From Brevinematales bacterium (GTDB lineage Bacteria > Spirochaetota > Brevinematia > Brevinematales > GWF1-51-8), in contig JABLXV010000026.1 of assembly GCA_013177895.1 (NCBI GenBank), forward strand, positions 1 to 42,013: DNA of 42,013 bases, read 5' to 3'. Position numbers and translations under genes: made by a program. Positions 8,203 to 16,012 of this stretch are shown here, piece by piece; within the stretch, counting starts at the first letter, position 1, and the number at the start of each line of letters is the position of its first letter. The notes under the pieces were generated by a model. It made no database searches and was not told the origin of the DNA. It was given only the letters and a program-made list of their open reading frames with translations.

Positions 8203-9189
8203 ATGCGGACAAAAATTCTCGGCGCAGCGGTTGCTCTGGTTGCTTTTTTCTGCGGCAGCGTTTACTCTGCCACGGAGAAGGTTCTGATCGATTTTACGGA
8301 ATTTGAAAAGAATATGACTCAGGTTCTGGATAAGGATAAGCAGGTTCACAAGGAAGAAATAGCTAAACATCCCGAACTTGATTTCGCTCAGTACGGTTAT
8401 CCGACTGTCGAGTTTTCCATCGATGATTGGAAGCTCGAAATGTGGAGAATCAAGCTGAACTCTTCGGCAAATACCGTAAAAAACAATCTGGACTCCTACT
8501 GCCAAAAAGTTGAAAGTAAGAGATTTGGCACGGTTATGGGTGTGAGAATCCATTTCCCCCAGTGGAAGTTCCTTTCATGGGCATTGGTCTCGCCTCCCTA
8601 CGATTTTTTCGCCTACTACGATAACGGTTCTTATGTGAACCAGCTTACCGCCGACGGCGAAAATGAAATGCCTATGGGTGTTTTGGTCAATGTCGGACAG
8701 ATCAAGTATATTCAGGCATGGGTTTACGGCTTGAATTATACACATCAGATCGCTCTTCGTCTGAAAGACCGCGACGGCAATATCCAGGAATATTTCCTCG
8801 GACATACGCAGTTCGACGGCTGGCGCCAGCTGACTTGGGTGAACCCTGTTTATGCTGACGATATCCGCGACCGCATACTGCAGCGTATCCCGTTGTATCC
8901 GTTGAGCTATCCTTATGTGAAGTTTGACTCCTATGTAGTTTACAAGCCGGAAACCGATAATGGCGGCGACTTCATCATCTACTTCAAAGATGTAAAGCTC
9001 GCTTTCGACCGCGCGATTGTCCGCGAAAGTTTAGATATAGAGGACGAAAAGTGGTGGGGAATTCTCGCCCAGAAGACGCTGGATCAGAAATTATATGAAC
9101 TCAAGACTATAGGCGAGCAGCTTCACCTGATGAAACAGGAACAGATGAGAATGTCTAATGAAACAGTTCCCGGTGGTGGAGCTAACTAA
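8203..9189 (+). CDS. flaA: Flagellar filament outer-layer (sheath) protein FlaA
   Basis: FlaA coats the FlaB core of the spirochaete periplasmic flagellum and is exported by the Sec pathway. The 328 residues start with a signal peptide cleaved near residue 22 (FFCGSVYSA|TEK), unlike FlaB flagellins, which use the type III route. The mature part is rich in aromatic residues and has the family-like blocks VIDFTEFE-type start, WRIKLNSSAN, GVRIHFPQWKFLSWALV, IKYIQAWVYGLNYTHQIALRLKDRDG, FDGWRQLTWVNP and the repeated YPYVKFDSYVVYKPE ending in FIIYFKDVKLAFD. A short charged Gln/Met-rich tail follows. AGGAG 7 nt before the ATG supports the start. It has its own promoter and a strong terminator. As far as known, this family is confined to Spirochaetota, so it is the key taxonomic marker here. 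Confidence 0.9.
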   Translation: MRTKILGAAVALVAFFCGSVYSATEKVLIDFTEFEKNMTQVLDKDKQVHKEEIAKHPELDFAQYGYPTVEFSIDDWKLEMWRIKLNSSANTVKNNLDSYCQKVESKRFGTVMGVRIHFPQWKFLSWALVSPPYDFFAYYDNGSYVNQLTADGENEMPMGVLVNVGQIKYIQAWVYGLNYTHQIALRLKDRDGNIQEYFLGHTQFDGWRQLTWVNPVYADDIRDRILQRIPLYPLSYPYVKFDSYVVYKPETDNGGDFIIYFKDVKLAFDRAIVRESLDIEDEKWWGILAQKTLDQKLYELKTIGEQLHLMKQEQMRMSNETVPGGGAN

Positions 9190-9230
9190 GCTTACCGTTA
9201 ATCCGGAGGGGATTAATCCTATAAATATAA

Positions 9231-9259
9231 AGAGGCTATCTACGGATAGCCTCTTTTTT
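9231..9259 (+). terminator. Rho-independent terminator of flaA
   Basis: A perfect 10-bp stem, AGAGGCTATC (9231-9240) with GATAGCCTCT (9245-9254), closes on a TACG loop flanked by C and G, i.e. the extra-stable cUACGg tetraloop, followed by TTTTT. The AT-rich upstream flank could let it act weakly in the opposite direction too. Confidence 0.92.
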
Positions 9260-9346
9260 ATTATGCTCGATGCCGCTAATATGGATTTCCTGATCAAGAA
9301 TGTATTTCATCCGTCAGAACTGACAGATCAATGAGTTTTAACTCAA

Positions 9347-9397
9347 ATTGACTGCTTCGCGGCGCTCGCAGTGACGGGATACTTTCCGATATCCCGT
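9347..9397. repeat. Half copy of the dispersed repeat plus an 8-bp hairpin
   Basis: 9347-9375 (ATTGACTGCTTC...CGCAGTGAC) resembles one arm of the composite inverted repeat described at 12851-12967. It overlaps a perfect hairpin, ACGGGATA (9374-9381) with TATCCCGT (9390-9397), just beyond the stop of the minus-strand gene. There is no T-run, so terminator function is uncertain. Confidence 0.45.
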
Positions 9398-9400
9398 GCA

Positions 9401-10231
9401 TTAGAACGAATCGTAGATGAGTTTCAGCATCAGCAGATCGCCTTCGACATTCGGGCTTTCGCACACCAGCGCTCCCCCCGCATCGTAATCGTATAGAACC
9501 TTCAATATCTCGCGGTAACGGACGTCGCTTTTCCGGAATATCGTATGCCGCCGCTCCCCCGATTCGCCGTACTCTATCCCGGAAAAATGGATATGCATAT
9601 TTTTCAATACGTCGCCGCCAATATCATGGTCGAGCATTTTCAATATCCGCTCGACTTCGTCGTAGGAATTATTTTTCCCGGTACGGGCATGCCAATGCGA
9701 CAGGTCGATACATGGAAGGACGCTCCCGCCGAGATTGGCGCTCATCTCCACCAGCTCGTACAATGTGCCGAACTGGGACTTTTTCCCCATCAGTTCCGGG
9801 CGAATCCATACCCTCAGCGCTTCCTTGCCCGCGAGCTGGACGATATGTTCCAGATGCTTCTGGATACGCGGGAATACGAAACGCGGCTGTTCCCCGAGAT
9901 AGTACCCGGGGTGAAAAACCATGCTCCATCCGCGGGCGACGTCGAGAGAGCGGGCGGTCTCAAGTATCGCCTGGTAACTTTTTTCGATAATTTTGGGGTC
10001 TTTGGAATTCAGATTGATAGTGTACGGGGCGTGCGCGGTCAGGACAAGACCCAACTCTTTCGCGAGGAGTCCCACCTGCTTCATCAGCGGAAAATTCTGG
10101 CGGATACCGCGCCCGAACTCCAGCTCCATTCCGTCGAGACCCAACGCTTTAATACGCCGGAGACCGTTCAGTAAAGTGCGCGGCCTCGCGGAAATCGGGA
10201 TTCCCGCCGTTAAAAAATAGAGCCGGTCCAT
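9401..10231 (-). CDS. Endonuclease IV-like / xylose-isomerase-type TIM-barrel protein
   Basis: This 276-residue protein has the metal-ligand pattern of the AP-endonuclease-2 superfamily. Its ligands fall in the order seen in endonuclease IV: His in LTAHAPYTINL (~res 67), His in VFHPGYY, Glu in RPELMGK, Asp and His in CIDLSHWHAR, His in MHIHFSGIEY, a late His in GERRHTIF and Glu in LVCESPN near the end. Such proteins are either trinuclear-zinc AP endonucleases of base-excision repair or sugar-phosphate isomerases. The near-complete ligand set favours a nuclease-type active site, although the usual D-x-H ligand pair is altered. It follows the NUDIX gene by 8 bp on the same strand, so a small nucleotide/DNA-damage operon is plausible. 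Start ATG 10231. Confidence 0.78.
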   Translation of the reverse strand: MDRLYFLTAGIPISARPRTLLNGLRRIKALGLDGMELEFGRGIRQNFPLMKQVGLLAKELGLVLTAHAPYTINLNSKDPKIIEKSYQAILETARSLDVARGWSMVFHPGYYLGEQPRFVFPRIQKHLEHIVQLAGKEALRVWIRPELMGKKSQFGTLYELVEMSANLGGSVLPCIDLSHWHARTGKNNSYDEVERILKMLDHDIGGDVLKNMHIHFSGIEYGESGERRHTIFRKSDVRYREILKVLYDYDAGGALVCESPNVEGDLLMLKLIYDSF

Positions 10232-10239
10232 AAAAACAG

Positions 10240-10656
10240 TTAAAAAAGATTGAGGAGCGTTTCTTTTGACGGATAAAAAGTATCCGAAGACTCCCGAATC
10301 GCCTGTTCGGTAAAGAAGCCTACCGCAACAATCGATTCATCCTGCGCGACAACATGAACACCGGCTAGCGCATCGTCGGGAACCTCGGCAAGAAACGCGA
10401 TCAGAACGACATGCCGCTCGGTCTCGGGGCTGATATACTCGTCGATAAATAACAGATCGCTGACGTCCGCGTTATCGAACCCGAGTTCCTCGCGAAGCTC
10501 GCGTTTCAGCGCGTCTTCCATCGTTTCGCCGAACTCCACTTTTCCGCCGGGCAAAACCCAGTAACGGCTTTCTCCTCTCTCATGGCAGGCCAATAATAAA
10601 GCATTATCGTTGCCGAATATTGCGCCCTGTACTCGCACCTTCACAACCGGTTTCAT
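10240..10656 (-). CDS. NUDIX hydrolase
   Basis: The 138-residue protein is a single NUDIX domain that hydrolyses a nucleoside diphosphate linked to another group. The NUDIX box is intact: GGKVEFGETMEDALKRELRE followed by ELGF, matching G-x5-E-x7-REU-x-EE-x-GU. The substrate cannot be read from the sequence; MutT-like sanitising of oxidised nucleotides or ADP-sugar hydrolysis are both possible. AAAGGA lies about 8 nt before the ATG at 10656. It is the first gene of a two-gene minus-strand unit with the endonuclease-IV-like gene. Confidence 0.9.
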   Translation of the reverse strand: MKPVVKVRVQGAIFGNDNALLLACHERGESRYWVLPGGKVEFGETMEDALKRELREELGFDNADVSDLLFIDEYISPETERHVVLIAFLAEVPDDALAGVHVVAQDESIVAVGFFTEQAIRESSDTFYPSKETLLNLF

Positions 10657-10701
10657 ATTCTGATCCTTTCAATTTTTTCAGATATTCGTAATTTCTACCC
10701 C

Positions 10702-10729
10702 ATCGGTAAGTTACCATAGAAATACCGAT
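10702..10729. promoter_or_regulatory. Inverted repeat upstream of the NUDIX gene
   Basis: ATCGGTA (10702-10708) and TACCGAT (10723-10729) are perfect inverted arms, and GGTAAGTTACC (10706-10716) is a second, overlapping palindrome. They lie in the 185-bp leader region of the NUDIX gene and could be an operator or alternative RNA hairpins. No regulator can be named. Confidence 0.3.
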
Positions 10730-10841
10730 TTTACAAGTAAAAAATAATATTTTCGTTAAGTCATTTGCTCAATTAATTGTATATCGGCGTTCCTAAAGAC
10801 TTCCGCAACGTTTTTTATGGCGCTTTTTTAAATCGGCGGCG

Positions 10842-12824
10842 TTATAGCGACGGGTCTAATATCGCCATCGCCTGGTACTTCTTCCCCGTTTTCAGGAATT
10901 TTACCACCACATACGAGAACGGTTTACCGTTGATATATTTAAATGCCTGGACATACATTTCGTTGTCCTTCGCGGTCACGGAATCGAATACTATCGTAAT
11001 ATTCGTATGAATGGACGCGGATAGCTTCCGGTCGGTTGCCAGCGTCTTCCATGTCACATCCTCCTTCTCCACCTTTAACTCCGTAGGATCCTCCGTCCCG
11101 ATCGCCAGAATTTTCTGATCGAACGGACGGTTCTGATAAAAGAGGTTGACTTGCTCGTTCAGGATGCCGATGGGGGTCTTTGCCTGATCGATACGGTTAT
11201 CGTAGAGACAGTATTCCAATACCGACGAGGGAGATTCGAGCGATAGGGATATGATCTTATCGTCGAAACTCAGGTTCGTCAGCAGCTCTTTATCGAGCGT
11301 CACGAAGTTGGAAAACACGTTCGTCACAGTCGTATAGATCAGTATCGCGGACACGGGTATCGGGAACGTGCTCTGGAGGATGGCCACATACTTGGGATGC
11401 TTTGCCTGATTGGTCATACCCGCTTCAATCAGATCCAGGCTCAGGTTATACATCTTCAACGGCTTCAGAAGCGCCATCGCGTCCGTATTGATGAGCGAGT
11501 ACCCGTTCTTGGGTTTTGCTCCGGGCTGCATCGCCTTCGCGGTGGTAATCAGTTCGTTCAGCCTGATCCGGGTAAATTGGTATTTCTTATAGAGTATCTC
11601 GACGAATTTAAAAAACTTCTCCCCGGTGTTATCGAACGCATATCCGAGGGTATTCACCGCGCAGAAAAAATCCCATATCGGGTTCTCGGTCTGGTTCTTC
11701 ATAAAGAGGTTCTGCAGGATAAAACGGTTCCGTTCGAGCACCTTATCGTAAAGGTTGGGGAATTTTACCTTCAGCACCATCGATCCGAGGTACTCCGTCA
11801 TACTTTCCGCTAAAAGGTGAGAATCATCCTCGAAACGGATGAGCGTCGAGAAATAAGCGTGCGATATTTCATGCGCGAGTATCTCGAATAGCTTGAGTTC
11901 GCTATTTTTCGGCAGGAATGGTATCGCGGAATAAATCACCTGCTTCTCGTTTTGGAGTCCCGCGAATGAGAAAATGCTCGGCGAGACATGGATGCAGTTC
12001 GCGAAATACTCCCCGTCGATAAACATCTCCATCCCCTTATACTGGGACAACTGGTTGACGACATGGATTTCCGAGAACGGGTATCCCCCGACTTTCTCAC
12101 GGAGAGTCGTCATGGAGAAACTCGCATATTCGAGAATTTTATCGACATTCTGGGTGTTATCGGAATACAGGTAAACATCCCCTAGGTGGTATCGTTTTAA
12201 CGGCGCGATGAAAAGGCTGCCTGTAAGGATCGGGAACGGGACTTCGCTGTCCCATTGGGAGATCCTGTCGGTATCGGTAATTCCCTCGGATGTGAGTTTC
12301 CCGCCCATGACGGAATAAAAGTTTTTCGGGGTTCTGATGGTAAGTGAAAAGTTGAAATTGGGGACTTCGGCGAACGGGAGAGGCAGCCATATCTTCTTCG
12401 AGTCGAAGAAGAGGTAGTTCTTGGTGATAACGAAACGGTCTTCGTAAATCGGGCCCTGCACTTTAAATACCAGAGACACAGTCGCGGTCTTTTCGCTCCC
12501 CAGAGGCGGGATTTTAATACGGTAGATGCCGTACCCGTAACCGATACCCTGCTCCACCCCGATTGACTGGCCCGCGTAGAACACATGATCGAGGGTCACC
12601 GAGGGGTGCGAGATGAGATAGACCTCGTCTATCGCGGTATCGCGGAAATTTTTAATAGTATATTCAATTCTGCCGGAGAGCAGAGATTGTTCGGGATTGT
12701 ATTCTATAGTACCGCTGACGGAAATCAGCGATACGGTTCGCTTGAGAAAGAACTCTTCACAGGAAGATAAATAGAGAAAAAATAGAAGAAAGAACCCTCC
12801 GGCGAGAAGGCGAACTGCTTTCAT
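10842..12824 (-). CDS. Large lipoprotein with an M1-type (gluzincin) metallopeptidase domain
   Basis: A 660-residue predicted lipoprotein: residues 1-22 are a signal sequence ending in the lipobox LSSC. A beta-rich N-terminal half follows (IEYTIKNFRDTAIDEVYLISHP, like the N-terminal domain of M1 aminopeptidases). The zinc motif HEISH lies near residues 318-322 and LLAESMTEYLG follows with Glu near residue 340, corresponding to the M1 third ligand. The spacing is 17 rather than the usual 18 residues, and I do not see a GAMEN exopeptidase motif, although KGMEMFIDGEYF sits about where it should be. This suggests an M1-like protease of altered specificity. ATG 12824 is used because GGGG lies about 6 nt upstream and it gives a proper lipoprotein signal; a longer start at 12872 would read into a dispersed repeat. 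Confidence 0.72.
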   Translation of the reverse strand: MKAVRLLAGGFFLLFFLYLSSCEEFFLKRTVSLISVSGTIEYNPEQSLLSGRIEYTIKNFRDTAIDEVYLISHPSVTLDHVFYAGQSIGVEQGIGYGYGIYRIKIPPLGSEKTATVSLVFKVQGPIYEDRFVITKNYLFFDSKKIWLPLPFAEVPNFNFSLTIRTPKNFYSVMGGKLTSEGITDTDRISQWDSEVPFPILTGSLFIAPLKRYHLGDVYLYSDNTQNVDKILEYASFSMTTLREKVGGYPFSEIHVVNQLSQYKGMEMFIDGEYFANCIHVSPSIFSFAGLQNEKQVIYSAIPFLPKNSELKLFEILAHEISHAYFSTLIRFEDDSHLLAESMTEYLGSMVLKVKFPNLYDKVLERNRFILQNLFMKNQTENPIWDFFCAVNTLGYAFDNTGEKFFKFVEILYKKYQFTRIRLNELITTAKAMQPGAKPKNGYSLINTDAMALLKPLKMYNLSLDLIEAGMTNQAKHPKYVAILQSTFPIPVSAILIYTTVTNVFSNFVTLDKELLTNLSFDDKIISLSLESPSSVLEYCLYDNRIDQAKTPIGILNEQVNLFYQNRPFDQKILAIGTEDPTELKVEKEDVTWKTLATDRKLSASIHTNITIVFDSVTAKDNEMYVQAFKYINGKPFSYVVVKFLKTGKKYQAMAILDPSL

Positions 12825-12850
12825 GAAACACCCCTGCCATATCACGGCCT

Positions 12851-12967
12851 GTTGACGAACTGTTTTTGTCATTGCGAGGTAATCCCTCAGGATTAGCGAA
12901 GCAATCTATTTTATTAATAGGTATAATGTTATACAGACTGCTTCTTCGCTTTGCTCATCGCAGCGAC
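12851..12967. repeat. Composite inverted-repeat element, copy 1
   Basis: Left arm 12868-12907 begins GTCATTGCGAGG and ends GAAGCAATCT. Right arm 12935-12967 reads AGACTGCTTC... to ...CGCAGCGAC and is the imperfect inverse of the left. About 27 bp of AT-rich DNA lies between them. A further 17 bp outside the left arm (12851-12867) is shared, with one mismatch, with copy 2 at 33770-33897 on the other strand. This looks like a non-autonomous MITE/REP-type element. It separates the lipoprotein gene from the ParB-like gene. Confidence 0.75.
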
Positions 12968-13021
12968 AGGAAACGATAGAATTTTCCTGTTCGTCATCAA
13001 GCCCTATCAGAGCGTCCCGTT

Positions 13022-13399
13022 TTACCGAATTCCGAAAATCCTCTTAATGAAGTTCCATATGCGTTGGAATATATTCGGCGAAACCAGGCTCTTTTTCTTT
13101 TTCATTCCGTCCAGAAGCTCGTCCTGACTGAAATCCTTGCGGATCATATTTTCTTCCATCTCCATTTCGAGGAATTCGATATTATCCCTGGGATCGACTA
13201 TTTTCGCCTCGACTTCTTCCAGACCCAACTCCCTGGCAGCGGTCAATCGGCGGTAACCCGCGATCAACTCGTTATCACCGGTCAACAATATAGGATTTAA
13301 TATTCCATGCTTCTTTATGCTTTTTTTCAGATTGGATAGATCACCGATGTCCTTACGGACTCTTTTCCCGACTCGTATGTCCTTAATTTTTACGACCAT
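13022..13399 (-). CDS. ParB N-terminal-domain protein without a DNA-binding domain
   Basis: A 125-residue protein consisting of a ParB/sulfiredoxin-like nuclease fold. Residues 1-90 give the familiar order IKDIRVGKRVRKD, LKKSIKKHGILNPILLT, a GYRRLTAARELG motif (ParB box II, nucleotide binding) and IEFLEMEMEENMIRKDFS. A ParB would continue with a helix-turn-helix, but here the chain ends in a lysine-rich, amphipathic tail, FQRIWNFIKRIFGIR, that could touch membrane or nucleic acid. Full ParB proteins bind CTP and DNA; whether this short form does is unknown. No parA is adjacent. ATG 13399 is preferred, with GAGG 6 nt upstream; ATG 13402 is equally readable. Confidence 0.75.
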   Translation of the reverse strand: MVVKIKDIRVGKRVRKDIGDLSNLKKSIKKHGILNPILLTGDNELIAGYRRLTAARELGLEEVEAKIVDPRDNIEFLEMEMEENMIRKDFSQDELLDGMKKKKSLVSPNIFQRIWNFIKRIFGIR

Positions 13400-13430
13400 C
13401 ATGCACCTCATTATAAAAATACCGGTTTTT

Positions 13431-13459
13431 ATTATAACGGATAATACCGTTTTCGTCAA
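13431..13459 (-). promoter_or_regulatory. Promoter of the ParB-like gene
   Basis: On the minus strand, TTGACG (13454-13459), a 17-bp spacer and TATAAT (13431-13436). Overlapping and just downstream, AATACCGGTTTT (from 13418) and AATACCGTTTT (from 13444) are near-identical direct repeats 25-26 bp apart, possible binding sites for a regulator. Confidence 0.6.
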
Positions 13460-13515
13460 TTTTCGAGCGGTTACTCATTAAAATTCCGGGATTTCCCGCG
13501 CTTTAACTCATGCTC

Positions 13516-13544
13516 TTGAAAATACTTCCGACAAAATATATAGG
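13516..13544 (+). promoter_or_regulatory. Candidate promoter of the OmpA/flagellar operon
   Basis: TTGAAA (13516-13521), a 17-bp spacer and TATAGG (13539-13544), with an AAGGAGGG ribosome-binding site at about 13556-13563. Each hexamer is only a partial match. Confidence 0.35.
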
Positions 13545-13567
13545 ACATTTTTTCCAAGGAGGGTCAT

Positions 13568-14764
13568 ATGGCAAGTCTGTTGAGGGGAATCTTGCCTTTC
13601 GTCCTGTTCATGCTTCCCGCCGTATCGATGTTTCCCGTCAAAATCGAGTACAACATTCTCAAGGGTCTGAAGTACCGTATGAAAATCATGGTCTATCAGG
13701 ATATTTACCTGAACGGAAACTATCATTCGAGCATCGAATCGATGAACAAGGCGCTTCTCGAGGTACTGTGGGTCACCAACGGTATCGGGTTCTACCGCGG
13801 CAAGTTCAATTATTACCAGAAGAAGGCGAATACCGACATGTCGATGCAGTTGATGACTGTGTACGACTCCGAGTTCTACCGCAACACGCAGGGGCAGATG
13901 AAGGTGCCCAAGCAGTTTATCATGCCTACCCTGCGCGGCATCCCGTCGTTCCCGACGAACGAGCTGAAGGTCGGCGACACTTGGTGGGCGGACGCGGAGG
14001 AGCTGCACGAGGGTATCCTCACCGGCGCGAAAAATATCCTGCGCTTCGCTCTCAACGTGCATTACACCTACATGGGGCTGCAAACCAACCTTTCCGGCCA
14101 GCTTCTCGCGCACTTCTATGTCGATTATCACGCGATCCAGTACCCGAAGAACGACCCGGATATTATGAGCTTCACCGGATTCTCGCACATGGATTTCTAT
14201 TGGGATATGCTCCTCGGCGGGCCGCACGCCTACACCGAGGAATACTCCTTCCTGTTCACATTCCACGATGGCCAGACGGTGCTCTATAACGGCACGACCT
14301 CGGCGACCGTCGATTACCTGACCGATATCACGAACGACGCGAAAGTCAAGCTCACGCAGGAGCTTTCCAATAAGCTCGGTCCCGCTTCGGGCGCCGGACT
14401 CAAGGAGACTCCCGACGCGATTGTCGTCAACCTCGGCAATATCCTGTTCGATTACAATATGGCGACCCTCAAGCCCGAGGCGAAAACTATCCTCGATAAG
14501 GTCGCGGAGGTGCTGAACCTGCACCCGTCGCTGGATATCGAGGTGTCCGGGCATACCGACAACACCGGCAAGCCGGAGAACAATATGACGCTGTCCGAGC
14601 TCCGCGCGAAAGCGGTCGTCGATTACCTGATATCGAAGGGCGTCGACCCCGACCGGCTGTCGTATATCGGTTACGGGAGCACGAAACCCATCGCGCCGAA
14701 CACGACCGAGGAAGGGCGCGCTCTGAACCGGCGGGTTGAAATAAAGATACTGACGAAGGAATAG
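13568..14764 (+). CDS. OmpA-family protein, first of a tandem pair
   Basis: A 398-residue exported protein. Residues 1-22 are a signal peptide. Residues ~23-270 are a beta-rich domain I cannot assign, with the block KVPKQFIMPTLRGIPSFPTNEL that is conserved in the next gene. From ~290 to the end lies an OmpA C-terminal domain: ILFDYNMATLKPEAKTILDKVA, then VSGHTDNTG, the peptidoglycan-binding TLSELRAKAVVDYL, LSYIGYGSTKPIAPN and a final LNRRVEIKI. This domain holds diaminopimelate of peptidoglycan in the periplasm. AAGGAGGG 5 nt upstream marks the start. Its paralogue follows after 59 bp, then a flagellar rod gene after another 13 bp, so an envelope role linked to periplasmic flagella is inferred. 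Confidence 0.85.
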   Translation: MASLLRGILPFVLFMLPAVSMFPVKIEYNILKGLKYRMKIMVYQDIYLNGNYHSSIESMNKALLEVLWVTNGIGFYRGKFNYYQKKANTDMSMQLMTVYDSEFYRNTQGQMKVPKQFIMPTLRGIPSFPTNELKVGDTWWADAEELHEGILTGAKNILRFALNVHYTYMGLQTNLSGQLLAHFYVDYHAIQYPKNDPDIMSFTGFSHMDFYWDMLLGGPHAYTEEYSFLFTFHDGQTVLYNGTTSATVDYLTDITNDAKVKLTQELSNKLGPASGAGLKETPDAIVVNLGNILFDYNMATLKPEAKTILDKVAEVLNLHPSLDIEVSGHTDNTGKPENNMTLSELRAKAVVDYLISKGVDPDRLSYIGYGSTKPIAPNTTEEGRALNRRVEIKILTKE

Positions 14765-14823
14765 ACGCTTATGTAAACGCGATATATTCCGAGAATCTAA
14801 AGGTAGAAGTAACGGAGCGTAAT

Positions 14824-15999
14824 ATGAGGCGATTCGTGGTAGTATCCCTTTTAACGCTGGTATCCGTTTCCCTTTTCGCGGTCAAGCTCGAATTCAAGGA
14901 CCCGGCGGGACGCAAATACCGTATTAAAAGTATGATAACGCAGAAAATCTATTATAAAAACAAGCTGGTCGGCGCCGAAGAGACCATGTTCAAAACCGTG
15001 ATGGAAGTACTCGACGTATCCGGTAAGACCGCGCATTACGCCGGGAAGTATTTCGACCTCTCCAAGAAAGCGGATTATCATGAATCCTACAAACTCGAAA
15101 ACCAGTACGAAACCACCGAATTCTACCGCGACAACCTCGGACTGATGAAAGTACCGGCGCAGTTCATGATGCCCACCCTGCGCGGAGTCCCGACTTTCCC
15201 GTCCTACGACCTCACCCCGGGTATGTCGTGGAACGCACCCGCCGAGGAGCTGATCCTCGGTACCGCGTCGAACAATATCCATGTCAGCATGAACGTCTCG
15301 TACAAATATATGGGTATAGTGACCAATAACGGCAAGCCCCTTGCGTTCCTGCTGATCGATTACCATATCGCGCACCATCCCGACAACGACCCCGAACTGG
15401 CGTCGTTCACCGGGTACTCACATATCAATTATTTCTGGAGCATGGAATACGGCGGCCCCTACTCCTATTCCGACGAATTCAACTTCACGTTCACCTATAA
15501 AAAGGGCGACACATGGCGGATAGAGGGGACGTCGGAGGCGGTAGTCGAAGTAGTCGAGGATGTGACAAAGCCCGAGAAGGCGAAACTGGTCACCGAGATC
15601 ACCGACAAGCTGAAGAACAAGCCCGGCGCGGAGATCAAGACCACCGACGACGGGATAATCGTCAATATGGGGCAGATACTGTTCGATATCGACAAGGCCT
15701 CGCTGAAACCGGAGTCGAAGGCGGTGCTCGATAAGCTCGCGGAAGTTCTGCGGAAATATCCCCTGCTGGATATTCAGGTCTCCGGGCACACCGATATTAC
15801 CGGCAACGAGAAATGGAATATGACCCTGTCCGAGCTCCGCGCGAAAACTGTGGCGGATTACCTCGTATCGAAGGGGGTCGATCCCCTGCGTATTTCCTAC
15901 ATCGGCTGCGGGAGTTCCAAGCCCATCGCGCCGAACAATACCGAGGAAGGGCGGATGCTGAACAGACGTGTGGAAATTAAGATCATTACGAAGGAATAG
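14824..15999 (+). CDS. OmpA-family protein, second of a tandem pair
   Basis: This 391-residue paralogue of the preceding gene has the same plan: signal peptide (residues 1-19, ending SVSLFAV), an unassigned beta-rich domain with KVPAQFMMPTLRGVPTFPSYDL, and an OmpA C-terminal domain (ILFDIDKASLKPESKAVLDKLA, VSGHTDITG, TLSELRAKTVADYL, GCGSSKPIAPN, LNRRVEIKI). The two proteins are similar throughout, so this is a gene duplication with divergence, not a repeat of the OmpA domain alone. GGAG about 6 nt before the ATG supports the start. The stop is 13 bp from the flagellar rod gene, whose ribosome-binding site GGGAGG lies in the gap, so these are almost certainly co-transcribed. Confidence 0.86.
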   Translation: MRRFVVVSLLTLVSVSLFAVKLEFKDPAGRKYRIKSMITQKIYYKNKLVGAEETMFKTVMEVLDVSGKTAHYAGKYFDLSKKADYHESYKLENQYETTEFYRDNLGLMKVPAQFMMPTLRGVPTFPSYDLTPGMSWNAPAEELILGTASNNIHVSMNVSYKYMGIVTNNGKPLAFLLIDYHIAHHPDNDPELASFTGYSHINYFWSMEYGGPYSYSDEFNFTFTYKKGDTWRIEGTSEAVVEVVEDVTKPEKAKLVTEITDKLKNKPGAEIKTTDDGIIVNMGQILFDIDKASLKPESKAVLDKLAEVLRKYPLLDIQVSGHTDITGNEKWNMTLSELRAKTVADYLVSKGVDPLRISYIGCGSSKPIAPNNTEEGRMLNRRVEIKIITKE

Positions 16000-16012
16000 A
16001 CGGGAGGACATC

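Noticed and set aside
12825-12872. Longer start of the metallopeptidase lipoprotein at 12872
   Set aside because: Those codons read into the dispersed inverted repeat; a ribosome-binding site and lipoprotein signal support 12824.
13508-14554. 348-codon minus-strand open frame opposite the first OmpA-type gene
   Set aside because: Antisense shadow of a well-supported exported OmpA-type gene.
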